Shown here: one piece after another, positions 1-6,328 of the stretch
How positions within the stretch are numbered: position 1 is the first letter of the stretch
Layout of the letters: every line of letters starts with the position of its first letter
Assembly (NCBI GenBank): GCA_002405525.1
Contig: DHLY01000083.1
Span: 1 to 7,895 of the forward strand
Length of the DNA stretch: 7,895 nt
Direction of reading: 5' to 3'
DNA from: Proteobacteria bacterium UBA4656
Lineage (GTDB): Bacteria; Pseudomonadota; Gammaproteobacteria; Xanthomonadales; Ahniellaceae
Program-made: the position numbers and the translations under genes
The notes under the pieces: generated by a model
What the model was told of the DNA's origin: nothing
The model's input: only the letters and a program-made list of their open reading frames with translations
Databases searched by the model: none

Positions 1-424
1 GAAGGGGCTATTCTCAACAGGCTGATAGGCAGGCTCGCGATCGACTGCTGCACGAACGCCGATGCACGGCCGGCCGGCGTGTAAACACCCGGGGTACCCG
101 ACGTCCTCCCGACCGCTCCAGGTTCACGAGGACAGCCCCTCGCTACCGTGCCGTCGCGAGCATCGCCAGCGCTGCTCGGCGCCGCGTCGCATCCGCCCCA
201 CTGGGAGACATCTTCAAAGGCACAGCCCTCGGGGACGTCACCGCCGACACGCGGCGCAAATCACCTCGGCGCTGCCCGGACGCCGCGCGCCGGGGCGATC
301 GACCGGTCGACTCCCCGCGAAGGACCTTCGCCCCATTCGCCGCCGGATCGCGCGTCTTCTCGACGTGCCGGCCCTGCTGGCACCAGCGCGCCTGCGTGAA
401 CTTGCGACACGACGTTTGGTCGCT
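1..424. other. Region downstream of cheW with no supportable gene
   Basis: This is the stretch after the cheW stop codon, running to the window edge. I see no open frame with a recognisable protein family on either strand, no tRNA or rRNA, and no sigma-54 or sigma-28 promoter motif. Long open frames on both strands are expected by chance at this GC content. They give arginine-, proline- or alanine-rich translations, and the longer ones run on as antisense shadows of cheW. One minus-strand frame is open from about position 257 to the left edge and could contain the start of a gene lying outside the window, but nothing in it is recognisable. Short palindromes are present (TCGACCGGTCGA at 299-310, GGGTACCC at 92-99) without a T-run, so I do not call a terminator. 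Confidence 0.5.
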
Positions 425-937
425 CTACTGCGCCGACTGCCCCGCAATGAGGCCGAGATCCGCACTCGTCATCAGTTTCTCGATGTCGAGAAGGATCAGC
501 ATCCGCTGATCCACCGCCCCGATTCCCGTGATGAAGCGCGTGTCCATGGCGCTGCCGAACTCCGGAGCGGGGCGCAACTGTTCGGAAGTGAGGGCGGTCA
601 CATCGGACACCGAATCGACCACCACGCTGACCACGCGGTTGTTCACGTTCAGCACGATCATCACCGTCGAAGCGTCATACTTCGCTTCGCCGAGCTCGAA
701 CTTGAGCCGCAGGTCGAACACCGGCACGATGGTCCCGCGAAGATTGATGACGCCTTTGATGTAGTGCGGCGCATCAGGCAGCCGCGTGACGGTGTCATAG
801 CCACGAATTTCCTGCACCTTGAGGATGTCGACCCCATATTCCTCGCTGCCGAGGGTGAAGGTCAGGAATTCGCGTGACTCGGCCGCGGACAGCTGCATCG
901 AAGCGCCGCCGGAGGTTTCGCTGGTCTGGACATACAT
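425..937 (-). CDS. cheW: CheW chemotaxis coupling protein
   Basis: This is a 170-residue cytoplasmic adaptor that links chemoreceptors to the CheA kinase. A single CheW (SH3-like) domain fills about residues 22-157. Family landmarks are visible: KVQEIRG (40-46), YIKGVINLRG (59-68), a VPVFDLR strand (71-77), VDSVSDV (107-113) and the closing ITGIG...LILLDIEKL segment (136-155). The length is normal for the family. The ATG at 937 is preceded by AAAGGAG (947-953) at nine bases' spacing. That Shine-Dalgarno overlaps the cheA stop codon, so translation is probably coupled to cheA. It is the last gene of the STAS-cheY-cheA-cheW block and should be co-transcribed with it. The residues match an ordinary CheW rather than the ParP-type protein upstream, which carries a long linker. 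Identification is secure. Which receptors it serves cannot be told from the window. Confidence 0.95.
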   Translation of the reverse strand: MYVQTSETSGGASMQLSAAESREFLTFTLGSEEYGVDILKVQEIRGYDTVTRLPDAPHYIKGVINLRGTIVPVFDLRLKFELGEAKYDASTVMIVLNVNNRVVSVVVDSVSDVTALTSEQLRPAPEFGSAMDTRFITGIGAVDQRMLILLDIEKLMTSADLGLIAGQSAQ

Positions 938-946
938 GGGTGCTCG

Positions 947-955
947 CTCCTTTCA
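947..955 (-). promoter_or_regulatory. cheW ribosome binding site fused to the cheA stop codon
   Basis: Read on the minus strand, the sequence is TGAAAGGAG: the cheA stop TGA (955-953) shares its final A with a strong AAAGGAG Shine-Dalgarno (953-947). The cheW ATG follows nine bases later. Ribosomes ending on cheA are therefore placed directly on the cheW initiation region. This supports coupled synthesis of the kinase and its adaptor and fixes the cheW start. Confidence 0.8.
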
Positions 956-2998
956 GGCGGCCTGGGCAAGTCCGCGGGTGATCCCGCCGACATCGACGAT
1001 CAGTGCGACGCGTCCGTCGCCGAGGATGGTGGCGCCGGAAATTCCGTGAATCCGACGATAGTTCGTGTCGAGGCTCTTGACCACGACCTGCTGCTGGCCG
1101 ACCAATTCATCGACCTCGAGCGCGATGCGACGCCCTTCGCTCTCGACAATCACCGCGATCGTGCTGGCGCGCTCGTTCAACGCCTGCTGCACCCCGAACG
1201 CGCTCGCCATGGAAACCAGCGGCAGGTATTCGCCCCTGACCCGCAGCAGGCGTCCCGTTCCGCTGATCGATCGTATGTCGCTGTCACGCAGCTGCAGCGA
1301 CTCGATGACGAAGCCGAGCGGAACGATAAAGACCTCCTCGGCGACCGCAACCGTCATCCCGTCGAGGATTGCGAGCGTCAGAGGCAGACGGACCGTGATC
1401 TTCGTGCCGCGCCCGCGCTGACTCCAAACGTCAATCGAGCCGCCCAGTGCAACGATGTTCCTCTTCACGACATCCATCCCGACGCCACGGCCGGACACAT
1501 CCGTCACCGCACTGGCGGTCGACAAACCCGGCAGGAAGATCAACTGGAACAATTCGGCATCGCTGGCGTTGTCAGCGACCGCAATGCCGCGCGATCGCGC
1601 CTTCTCGACGATCCTCTGGACATCGAGGCCACGGCCGTCGTCGCCAACCTCGATCACGATGTGCCCTCCCTGATGCGAGGCGCTGAGCGTGATGGTCCCA
1701 CATTCGTCCTTGCCAGCGGCGCGGCGCTCCGCGGGCGACTCCAGCCCGTGGTCGACGGCATTGCGGATCAGGTGGACGAGGGGATCGGAGATCTTCTCGA
1801 TCACGCCCTTGTCGAGCTCGGTTCCCTCGCCGAGACTGCGGATGCGCACCTCCTTGCCGAGTTTGCCAGCGAGATCACGCACCATCCGCGGAAACCTGCT
1901 GAACACGAACTCGACGGGCAGCATGCGCACGCCCATGACCGCTTCCTGGAGGTCGCGGGTGTTACGGTCGAGCTGGCTCAACCCATTGATCAGCTTTTCG
2001 TTCGCGGCAGGGTCGATCGTTTCAGACAACTGCCGAAGCATCGCCTGCGTGATGACCAGCTCGCCCACCAAGTTGATCAAGGCGTCGACCTTCGAGACGG
2101 CGACTCTTATCGACGACTCGGTCGCCGCGGCGACTTGCGGCGCGGACCGGTCTTCGTGAAGGGAGACCACCTTGCCGGTCGCGGTCGTCGGCGCCCCGGC
2201 GTCACGCTGCAGCGTCGCAGAAGGCGCCGTCCCTGCTTGCGATGCGCCCTTCGACTCCGCCACAGAGGAACCGGCCGTGGTCGGAACGTCTGCAAGGGCC
2301 TCGATCGAGAGTTCGCAATCGCCCTCGACCCAGGCGAACAATTCCTCGACCGTTCCGCGAGCGACGCCGCCCTCCAGCTCGACCGTCCAGCCGAGGTGCG
2401 AAACCGTCGCGTCGAGATCGCCGAACTCCGGAAGGCGGGAAAGGTCGCAGCAAACCGTGCATCCGCCGAGCGCATGGAGTTCGGTCAGGATGCGCAAGGG
2501 ATCATTGCCGGTTGCAAACAGCCCAGGGTGCGGCTGGAAGCGAATCCTCCATCCGCCTGGCGCTGGATCGGGCTGCGCCGCCACGGCGGGCGCCGACGTC
2601 GCCGCGGGCGCGCCGTCAAGAATCGACCCGAGACGTGCGCAGATCTCGGCGAGACGGCTGGCGTCAACGGGCTCGTTCGCCTGGGCGGCGTGCAGAAGGT
2701 GCCTCAGGACATCGACCGACGCGAGCAGCGCGTCCACCGCATCGCGCGAGATCGAGCGCTTGCCGGAGCGCATCTGGTCGAGCAGCGTCTCCAGAAGATG
2801 CGTCAGTTCGGTGATCGCCGTGAACCCGAACGAGCCGGCGCCGCCCTTCATCGAATGCGCCGCGCGAAAGATCGCGTTGATGAACTCGACGTCGTGATTC
2901 CCTTCGTCGAGCTTCAAGAGACCCGACTCCATCGTATCGAGACCCTCGCTGCTCTCTTCGAGGAAGGTGGCGACGAAACGCGACAGGTCGATTGCCAT
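953..2998 (-). CDS. cheA: CheA chemotaxis sensor histidine kinase
   Basis: This is a 681-residue cytoplasmic kinase that autophosphorylates on histidine and passes the phosphoryl group to CheY. Domains in order: an Hpt domain (about 1-108) with phospho-acceptor His48 in AAHSMKGGAGSFGF; a 149-235 domain beginning WRIRFQPHPGLFATGNDPLRIL, seen in some CheA proteins and unlike the enteric P2; a low-complexity linker (about 236-294); the dimerisation domain (297-365); an ATPase domain (368-538) with N-box HLIRNAVDHGLE (Asn413), G1 GDDGRGLD (452-459), F-box FLPGLSTA (488-495) and G2 GRGVGMDVVK (503-512); and a C-terminal CheW-like domain (543-675). There is no fused receiver domain. I place the start at 2998 because the Hpt domain begins there. 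A longer frame to 3181 would overlap cheY and adds unrelated residues. Its Shine-Dalgarno is weak (GAGAGG, 14 bases away). Confidence 0.95.
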   Translation of the reverse strand: MAIDLSRFVATFLEESSEGLDTMESGLLKLDEGNHDVEFINAIFRAAHSMKGGAGSFGFTAITELTHLLETLLDQMRSGKRSISRDAVDALLASVDVLRHLLHAAQANEPVDASRLAEICARLGSILDGAPAATSAPAVAAQPDPAPGGWRIRFQPHPGLFATGNDPLRILTELHALGGCTVCCDLSRLPEFGDLDATVSHLGWTVELEGGVARGTVEELFAWVEGDCELSIEALADVPTTAGSSVAESKGASQAGTAPSATLQRDAGAPTTATGKVVSLHEDRSAPQVAAATESSIRVAVSKVDALINLVGELVITQAMLRQLSETIDPAANEKLINGLSQLDRNTRDLQEAVMGVRMLPVEFVFSRFPRMVRDLAGKLGKEVRIRSLGEGTELDKGVIEKISDPLVHLIRNAVDHGLESPAERRAAGKDECGTITLSASHQGGHIVIEVGDDGRGLDVQRIVEKARSRGIAVADNASDAELFQLIFLPGLSTASAVTDVSGRGVGMDVVKRNIVALGGSIDVWSQRGRGTKITVRLPLTLAILDGMTVAVAEEVFIVPLGFVIESLQLRDSDIRSISGTGRLLRVRGEYLPLVSMASAFGVQQALNERASTIAVIVESEGRRIALEVDELVGQQQVVVKSLDTNYRRIHGISGATILGDGRVALIVDVGGITRGLAQAA

Positions 2999-3091
2999 GG
3001 CGAAGTGTCTTGCCTCTCGTTGGACTTCAGGTTCGTTTGAGGGCGCGTGGCGCGACGCGGGCCGGACGTCTCGTGGGACCGCCCCCCAGCC

Positions 3092-3108
3092 GCGGCGCAA
3101 AGCGCCGC
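3092..3108 (-). repeat. GC-only stem-loop in the cheY-cheA intergenic spacer
   Basis: A perfect inverted repeat, GCGGCGC-TTT-GCGCCGC on the minus (transcribed) strand, gives a 7-bp all-GC stem with a three-base loop. It begins ten bases after the cheY stop codon, inside the 119-base gap before cheA, the largest gap within the two minus-strand gene blocks apart from the parP-STAS spacer. No T-run follows, so it is not a classical intrinsic terminator. It could act as an attenuator, a partial terminator, or a 3' end that protects cheY mRNA. The fold is seen directly; the function is inferred. Confidence 0.5.
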
Positions 3109-3117
3109 AGACGTGGG

Positions 3118-3483
3118 TCAGGCCAGCACTTTCTTCAGCGTGTTGAGCAGCTGATCCGGATCGAAAGGCTTGACGAGCCAACCGGTGGCGCCGGCTGCCT
3201 TGCCTTCCATCTTCTTCTCGGGCCCGGCCTCGGTGGTGAGCATCAGCAGCGGAGTGAAGCGATAGTTCGGCAACTGGCGGAGCTGCCGGATCAACGAGAT
3301 GCCGTCCATGTTCGGCATGTTGACGTCGGCGATGACCGCAGTGAACCGTTCACCCTTCGCCTTCTCCAGTGCGACTGCGCCATCCTCGGCTTCAATCACG
3401 GAATAGCCTGCCGACTTCAGCGTGAAGGCGACCATCTGGCGCATGGATGCCGAATCGTCGACAGCGAGTATGAGGCCGCTCAT
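3118..3483 (-). CDS. cheY: CheY-type single-domain response regulator
   Basis: This is a 121-residue stand-alone receiver domain with no output domain, as expected for a CheY that carries the signal from CheA to the flagellar motor. The acidic pair is Asp9/Asp10 (LAVDDS), the phospho-acceptor is Asp53 (IADVNMPNMDG), the switch threonine is Thr83 (LMLTTE), and the conserved lysine is Lys105 (WLVKPF). The position equivalent to the enteric switch tyrosine (Tyr106) is Trp102. The ATG at 3483 overlaps the TGA of the STAS gene (ATGA, 3480-3483) and has GGAGA (3491-3495) seven bases upstream inside that gene. The neighbours STAS, CheA and CheW imply one phosphorelay unit. The family is certain. Whether it drives the flagellar motor or serves as a phosphate sink or accessory regulator cannot be decided here, because no second cheY is in view. 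Confidence 0.93.
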   Translation of the reverse strand: MSGLILAVDDSASMRQMVAFTLKSAGYSVIEAEDGAVALEKAKGERFTAVIADVNMPNMDGISLIRQLRQLPNYRFTPLLMLTTEAGPEKKMEGKAAGATGWLVKPFDPDQLLNTLKKVLA

Positions 3484-3767
3484 TGCACAGTCTCCGTGGT
3501 GTCAAGTCCGAGTGTTCGCGTCATTCCCAAGGCCCGCGCGGCGTCGCGCAGAATCGGGGCTGGGTCGCTGATTCGAGTGGAGCGACCGGCCGCACTGCGG
3601 GCCATCGCGAAGGCCACGAGCACCTGCATCGATGCGCAGTGCAATCGCGCGACGGAGGAACCATCGATGGCCACCGGTCGCCTCGCAGCAACTGCAGGTG
3701 CCAGCGTGTCGCGCAAACCGCTCGCGGCCTCGATTCCGAGGTCCGCGTCAAGCACGAATGTTCGCAT
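3480..3767 (-). CDS. Small STAS-domain protein of the chemotaxis operon
   Basis: This 95-residue soluble protein is one STAS domain of the MlaB/SpoIIAA-like type. The core reads PVAIDGSSVARLHCASMQVLVAF (31-53), matching the family pattern in which a D-x-S-x-V strand leads into the helix that holds the regulatory serine or threonine in SpoIIAA-type antagonists. Here the family's D-S/T-A/S-G/A-L becomes H43-C44-A45-S46-M47, so the usual phospho-acceptor is a cysteine. The ATG at 3767 has GGCGGAG (3775-3781) seven bases upstream, and a sigma-54 promoter lies just beyond. Its stop overlaps the cheY start. It is the first gene of the che block, which suggests it interacts with CheY, CheA or the array, but its function is not known to me. 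An ordinary anti-sigma-factor antagonist role is unlikely, as no anti-sigma kinase gene is nearby. Confidence 0.82.
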   Translation of the reverse strand: MRTFVLDADLGIEAASGLRDTLAPAVAARRPVAIDGSSVARLHCASMQVLVAFAMARSAAGRSTRISDPAPILRDAARALGMTRTLGLDTTETVQ

Positions 3768-3820
3768 TGCGTTTCTCCGCCAGAAAAGCGCGTGTCGGAC
3801 GCACGCGCGCCTGTTGTGTC

Positions 3821-3836
3821 AGCAAGTCGCGTGCCA
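3821..3836 (-). promoter_or_regulatory. Sigma-54 (RpoN) promoter for the STAS-cheY-cheA-cheW block
   Basis: Minus-strand sequence TGGCACGCGACTTGCT matches the sigma-54 consensus TGGCACG-N4-TTGCW at every specified base, with GG (-24) and GC (-12) correctly spaced. The expected transcription start is near 3810, leaving a 43-base leader that contains the GGCGGAG ribosome binding site of the STAS gene. It lies in the 154-base spacer between parP and the STAS gene, where a new transcription unit would be expected to start. Sigma-54 promoters need an enhancer-binding activator. In polar flagellates this is usually FleQ/FlrA or FlrC/FleR, but no activator gene is in the window. Confidence 0.85.
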
Positions 3837-3921
3837 AACCCGCATTGCCCGTGCCGATGAACGACATCCCGGCCACGATCTCCCCAGACTCCGCTTGTAG
3901 AGCATGGGTTCCACGGCACCA

Positions 3922-4632
3922 TCAGTGCGTGACCAGGCGTGCAGCATCGAGCGCGACAACCAGATCCGCCCCGCGACGCAGCAAACCGCGGAACCAGTCT
4001 GAAGGGAGCGCCGCGTGAACCAGACCCGACTGCCTGAATTCGTCGGCACCGGCGTTGAACACTTCGGTCACGGAATCGACCAGCAGGCCGAGAACGATGC
4101 CGTCATGCTCCAGCACGATGATGCGAGTCGGTGACGCGATTGCGGCGGCGTCGAGGCCCATGCGTCTGCGCAGACTGATCACCTGAACGATCTGGCCACG
4201 CAGGTTCATTACCCCCACGGTGTCCGCATCCGCACCGACCACTGGGGCGATGTCCGGGACGGGAACCACCTCTTGCACGTTCTTGACTGCGAGTGCGTAG
4301 GTCTGGCCGGCCAGCGACAGGCCCAGCCACCGGATCGGTTCCGATGTGGCGCTCGCGCCGGTCGGATCCGGAGTGACGACCGCCGACAGCCCGTCCTGCG
4401 GTTCGCTCACGAAGGGCGCGCGGTGGTCGGCAGGCGGGCCTCGTTCTTGCGGCGAGCGCGATGCTGCAGGGGCGGGCGCCGGTGTCGGCGACGGCGCCGG
4501 CGCGGGTAGCGCTTCGCCCTTCAGCGGTGGCGCGGGGACCACTGCCAGCTTCGACGGGGGCGCGGTCGCCTGCACGATGGTGGAGCCGAGCAACCCGTCG
4601 AAGTAATTGTCCAGTGCATCGGCATGGGTCAT
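3922..4632 (-). CDS. parP: ParP-like CheW-domain array-localisation protein
   Basis: This 236-residue protein has three parts: a short N-terminal motif, MTHADALDNYFDGLLG; a long proline/alanine-rich, probably disordered linker (about 20-98); and a CheW domain (about 100-236) with GVMNLRGQIVQVISL (140-154) and VDSVTEVF (185-192). This layout, directly after a ParA-like gene, matches ParP, which in Vibrio and Pseudomonas ties ParC to chemoreceptor arrays at the pole through its CheW-like domain. I chose the ATG at 4632 because it has GAGGAG (4641-4646) eight bases upstream, overlaps the parC stop by ATGA (4629-4632), and begins with the conserved-looking N-terminal motif. A longer frame up to 5034 only shadows parC. 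It could instead be called simply a second CheW, but the linker and position favour ParP. Confidence 0.82.
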   Translation of the reverse strand: MTHADALDNYFDGLLGSTIVQATAPPSKLAVVPAPPLKGEALPAPAPSPTPAPAPAASRSPQERGPPADHRAPFVSEPQDGLSAVVTPDPTGASATSEPIRWLGLSLAGQTYALAVKNVQEVVPVPDIAPVVGADADTVGVMNLRGQIVQVISLRRRMGLDAAAIASPTRIIVLEHDGIVLGLLVDSVTEVFNAGADEFRQSGLVHAALPSDWFRGLLRRGADLVVALDAARLVTH

Positions 4633-5408
4633 GCCGCCTTCTCCTCGGGGAATGGCGTGCTGCGGAGCCAGGTCAGCAGCCGCGCGTAGGCAACGACACC
4701 GCGCGAAGGCGCGTGAGCGACCGGTATCGCCACATCCGCCCGACTGGCCTCGCGTAGTCGAGTGTCGACTGGAATCTCTTCCTCCCACACGAGGTCGCCG
4801 TGGGCCTGGCGAAGGGCCGTCAGCGTGTCCTGCGCGGCCCGGGTTCGCCGGTCGTACAGCGTGGGAACGATACGGATCGGCAGCGCGCGGTTGCGGGAGC
4901 GCTCGATCATCTGGGCGGTCCGCAAGAGTCCGGAAAGCCCGTGCATGGCGAGCGGCTCGGTCTGGGTGGGCGCGATCAAAAGGTCGGATGCGGCAAGCGC
5001 ACTCACCATCAGCAGACCAAGGGTGGGCGGGCAATCGAGGATCAGCGTGTCGTAAGCCGGTGCAACCTCGGCCAGCGCGCGCGACAAGACCAGACCCATG
5101 CCCTGCCTGCCGATGCCCTGCCGCTCGACGGTGGCGAGCGCCGCCTGGGCGGGCAATACATCGAGGTTCGACGCGCCTCCCGGCCGCAGCAGGCCGGCCA
5201 CGGCCGGCGGCGCTGCGGCGAAAAGGTCGGCTGTGCCGCGCGGCTCAGGCCCGTTGCCGCCGCCCAGCCAGTGGCTGAGCGAGGCGTGCGGGTCGAGATC
5301 GATTGCGAGCACCCGTTTACCTTCAGCCGCGACGAGGCTGGCTAAAGCGACCGCTGTCGTGGTCTTGCCGACGCCTCCCTTTTGATTGGCTACGCACCAA
5401 ATGCTCAT
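4629..5408 (-). CDS. parC: ParC-like ParA-family ATPase for polar chemotaxis arrays
   Basis: This is a 259-residue ParA/MinD-family ATPase. The deviant Walker A motif KGGVGKTT has the signature Lys10 and the nucleotide-binding Lys15, Walker A' is LAIDLDPHAS (34-43), and Walker B is LILDCPPTLG (122-131, Asp125). There is no N-terminal helix-turn-helix of the plasmid-partition type. Its place between the MotC/MotD stator genes and a CheW-domain gene identifies it as the ParC (PA1462-like) protein that forms polar gradients and recruits chemotaxis arrays, rather than a chromosome-segregation Soj/ParA. The ATG at 5408 overlaps the motD stop (ATGA, 5405-5408), with GGAGGG (5414-5419) five bases upstream. 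The name does not refer to topoisomerase IV subunit ParC. The family is certain; the chemotaxis role follows from context. Confidence 0.88.
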   Translation of the reverse strand: MSIWCVANQKGGVGKTTTAVALASLVAAEGKRVLAIDLDPHASLSHWLGGGNGPEPRGTADLFAAAPPAVAGLLRPGGASNLDVLPAQAALATVERQGIGRQGMGLVLSRALAEVAPAYDTLILDCPPTLGLLMVSALAASDLLIAPTQTEPLAMHGLSGLLRTAQMIERSRNRALPIRIVPTLYDRRTRAAQDTLTALRQAHGDLVWEEEIPVDTRLREASRADVAIPVAHAPSRGVVAYARLLTWLRSTPFPEEKAA

Positions 5409-6316
5409 GGACGCCCTCCGGACATGGCCGGTGCAGGGCTCGTGCCACGATTCGCCAGCGGTCCGGCGGGCGGCAGGTCGTCCACCTCGTCGGCGTCAGG
5501 CTCGGCGAGGATCACCAGCACGACGCGGCGATTCTGGTTTCGCCCTTCGGCGCTCGCGTTGCTGGCCTTCGGTCGTTCAGCGCCGTAACCGATCACCGCC
5601 ACTCGAGATGGCGCGACGCCGCCGGCCACGAACAGTCGCACCACGCTCGCGGCGCGCGCGGCCGAAAGTTCCCAGTTCGAGGGAAACACTGCGCTGGCAA
5701 TCGGTTGGTCGTCGGTGTGGCCCTCGACCTTGATCGGGTTCGGGAACGGCGCCATTGTCGCGGCGATGCGCCGCACCAGCGCATCTGCGGCCGACTGCAG
5801 CGTCGCCGACCCCGACCCGAACAGAATGTCGGCGCGCATCTCGACCTCGAGGAACAATGAGTTGGCGCGTACCGCCACCTCGCCGCTGTCAATCAGCCCC
5901 GCGAGCGCGCTGCGCAACTGTTTGGCGAGTGCGCCGAGCTGCTGCTGCTGCATGGCATCGCGGAGACTGCGCGGGTTGCCGATCCGGGCGAAGTCGTCCC
6001 GCCGCACGGCTCCCGCCTCCGGACGGCGCGGGACGCCCAGCGACGCCAGCGCGATCGGCGGCGCAATCGGTCCCGAACCGGGAGTCGCTTCGCGCGGAGT
6101 CGTCGCCCCTACCTGTACCGGCTCGATCACGCGAGGCGGAGCACCGAACGCCTCGGACAACGAATCGGAGAGCACGCGGTACTTGCCCTCGTTGACCGAC
6201 GAAATCGCGTACATCACGACGAAAAATGCGAGCAAGAGGGTGATCAAATCGCCGTAGGGAATCGCCCACGCCTCGTGATTGACGTGTTCCTCGTGGCGTT
6301 GGTGGCGGCGGGCCAT
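5405..6316 (-). CDS. motD: MotD-type flagellar stator protein (MotB family)
   Basis: This 303-residue inner-membrane protein pairs with MotC as the stator that couples ion flow to flagellar rotation. A basic N-terminal cytoplasmic tail (1-14) leads into one membrane segment (about 19-39) with the ion-binding Asp23 in WAIPYGDLITLLLAFFVVMYAIS. A plug/linker rich in Pro and Ala (about 58-118) follows. The OmpA-like peptidoglycan-binding domain (about 155-270) shows VEGHTDDQPI (197-206), NWELSAARAASV (214-225) and RNQNRRV (259-265). The HEEHVNHE tail and the NEGKYRVLSDSL segment after the membrane helix resemble Pseudomonas MotD more than enteric MotB. It starts 12 bases after the motC stop with no clear Shine-Dalgarno, suggesting translational coupling to motC. 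The gene is intact. Confidence 0.93.
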   Translation of the reverse strand: MARRHQRHEEHVNHEAWAIPYGDLITLLLAFFVVMYAISSVNEGKYRVLSDSLSEAFGAPPRVIEPVQVGATTPREATPGSGPIAPPIALASLGVPRRPEAGAVRRDDFARIGNPRSLRDAMQQQQLGALAKQLRSALAGLIDSGEVAVRANSLFLEVEMRADILFGSGSATLQSAADALVRRIAATMAPFPNPIKVEGHTDDQPIASAVFPSNWELSAARAASVVRLFVAGGVAPSRVAVIGYGAERPKASNASAEGRNQNRRVVLVILAEPDADEVDDLPPAGPLANRGTSPAPAMSGGRP

Positions 6317-6328
6317 GACCAGCGGTGC

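Noticed and set aside
299..310. TCGACCGGTCGA palindrome as a terminator for cheW
   Set aside because: The outer arms pair imperfectly, the loop would be very small, and no T-run follows on the minus strand.
62..877. Plus-strand frame of 271 codons across the left edge and cheW
   Set aside because: Most of it is antisense to the clear cheW gene. The part in 62-424 has no recognisable domain and no good start site.
1046..3040. Long plus-strand frame of 664 codons opposite cheA
   Set aside because: It is an antisense shadow of cheA. The translation is rich in Arg, Asp and His with no domain, as expected opposite a high-GC gene.
2999..3181. N-terminal extension of cheA to an ATG at 3181
   Set aside because: It overlaps the end of cheY, crosses the intergenic hairpin, and adds 61 arginine-rich residues before a complete Hpt domain that begins at 2998.
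3748..3867. Small minus-strand frame MSFIGTGNAGLARDLLTQQA..., 39 codons, in frame with parP after its stop and overlapping the STAS start
   Set aside because: Its translation looks protein-like, but it runs straight through the full-consensus sigma-54 promoter, has only a weak, distant Shine-Dalgarno, and the predicted promoter would start transcription inside it. I take the resemblance as chance.
4067..4080. GTC-N8-GAC (FleQ-box-like spacing) upstream of the block B promoter
   Set aside because: These bases encode the conserved VDSVTEV segment of the ParP CheW domain, which explains the sequence. There is no second copy or wider symmetry.
4633..5034. Upstream extension of parP to 5034
   Set aside because: It lies wholly inside parC in another frame, is arginine/proline-rich, and ignores the strong ribosome binding site and ATGA overlap at 4632.
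4629..5408. ParA-like gene as a plasmid or chromosome partition system
   Set aside because: No parB gene or parS-like repeats are nearby. The gene is embedded between stator genes and a CheW-domain gene, which fits the chemotaxis ParC family.
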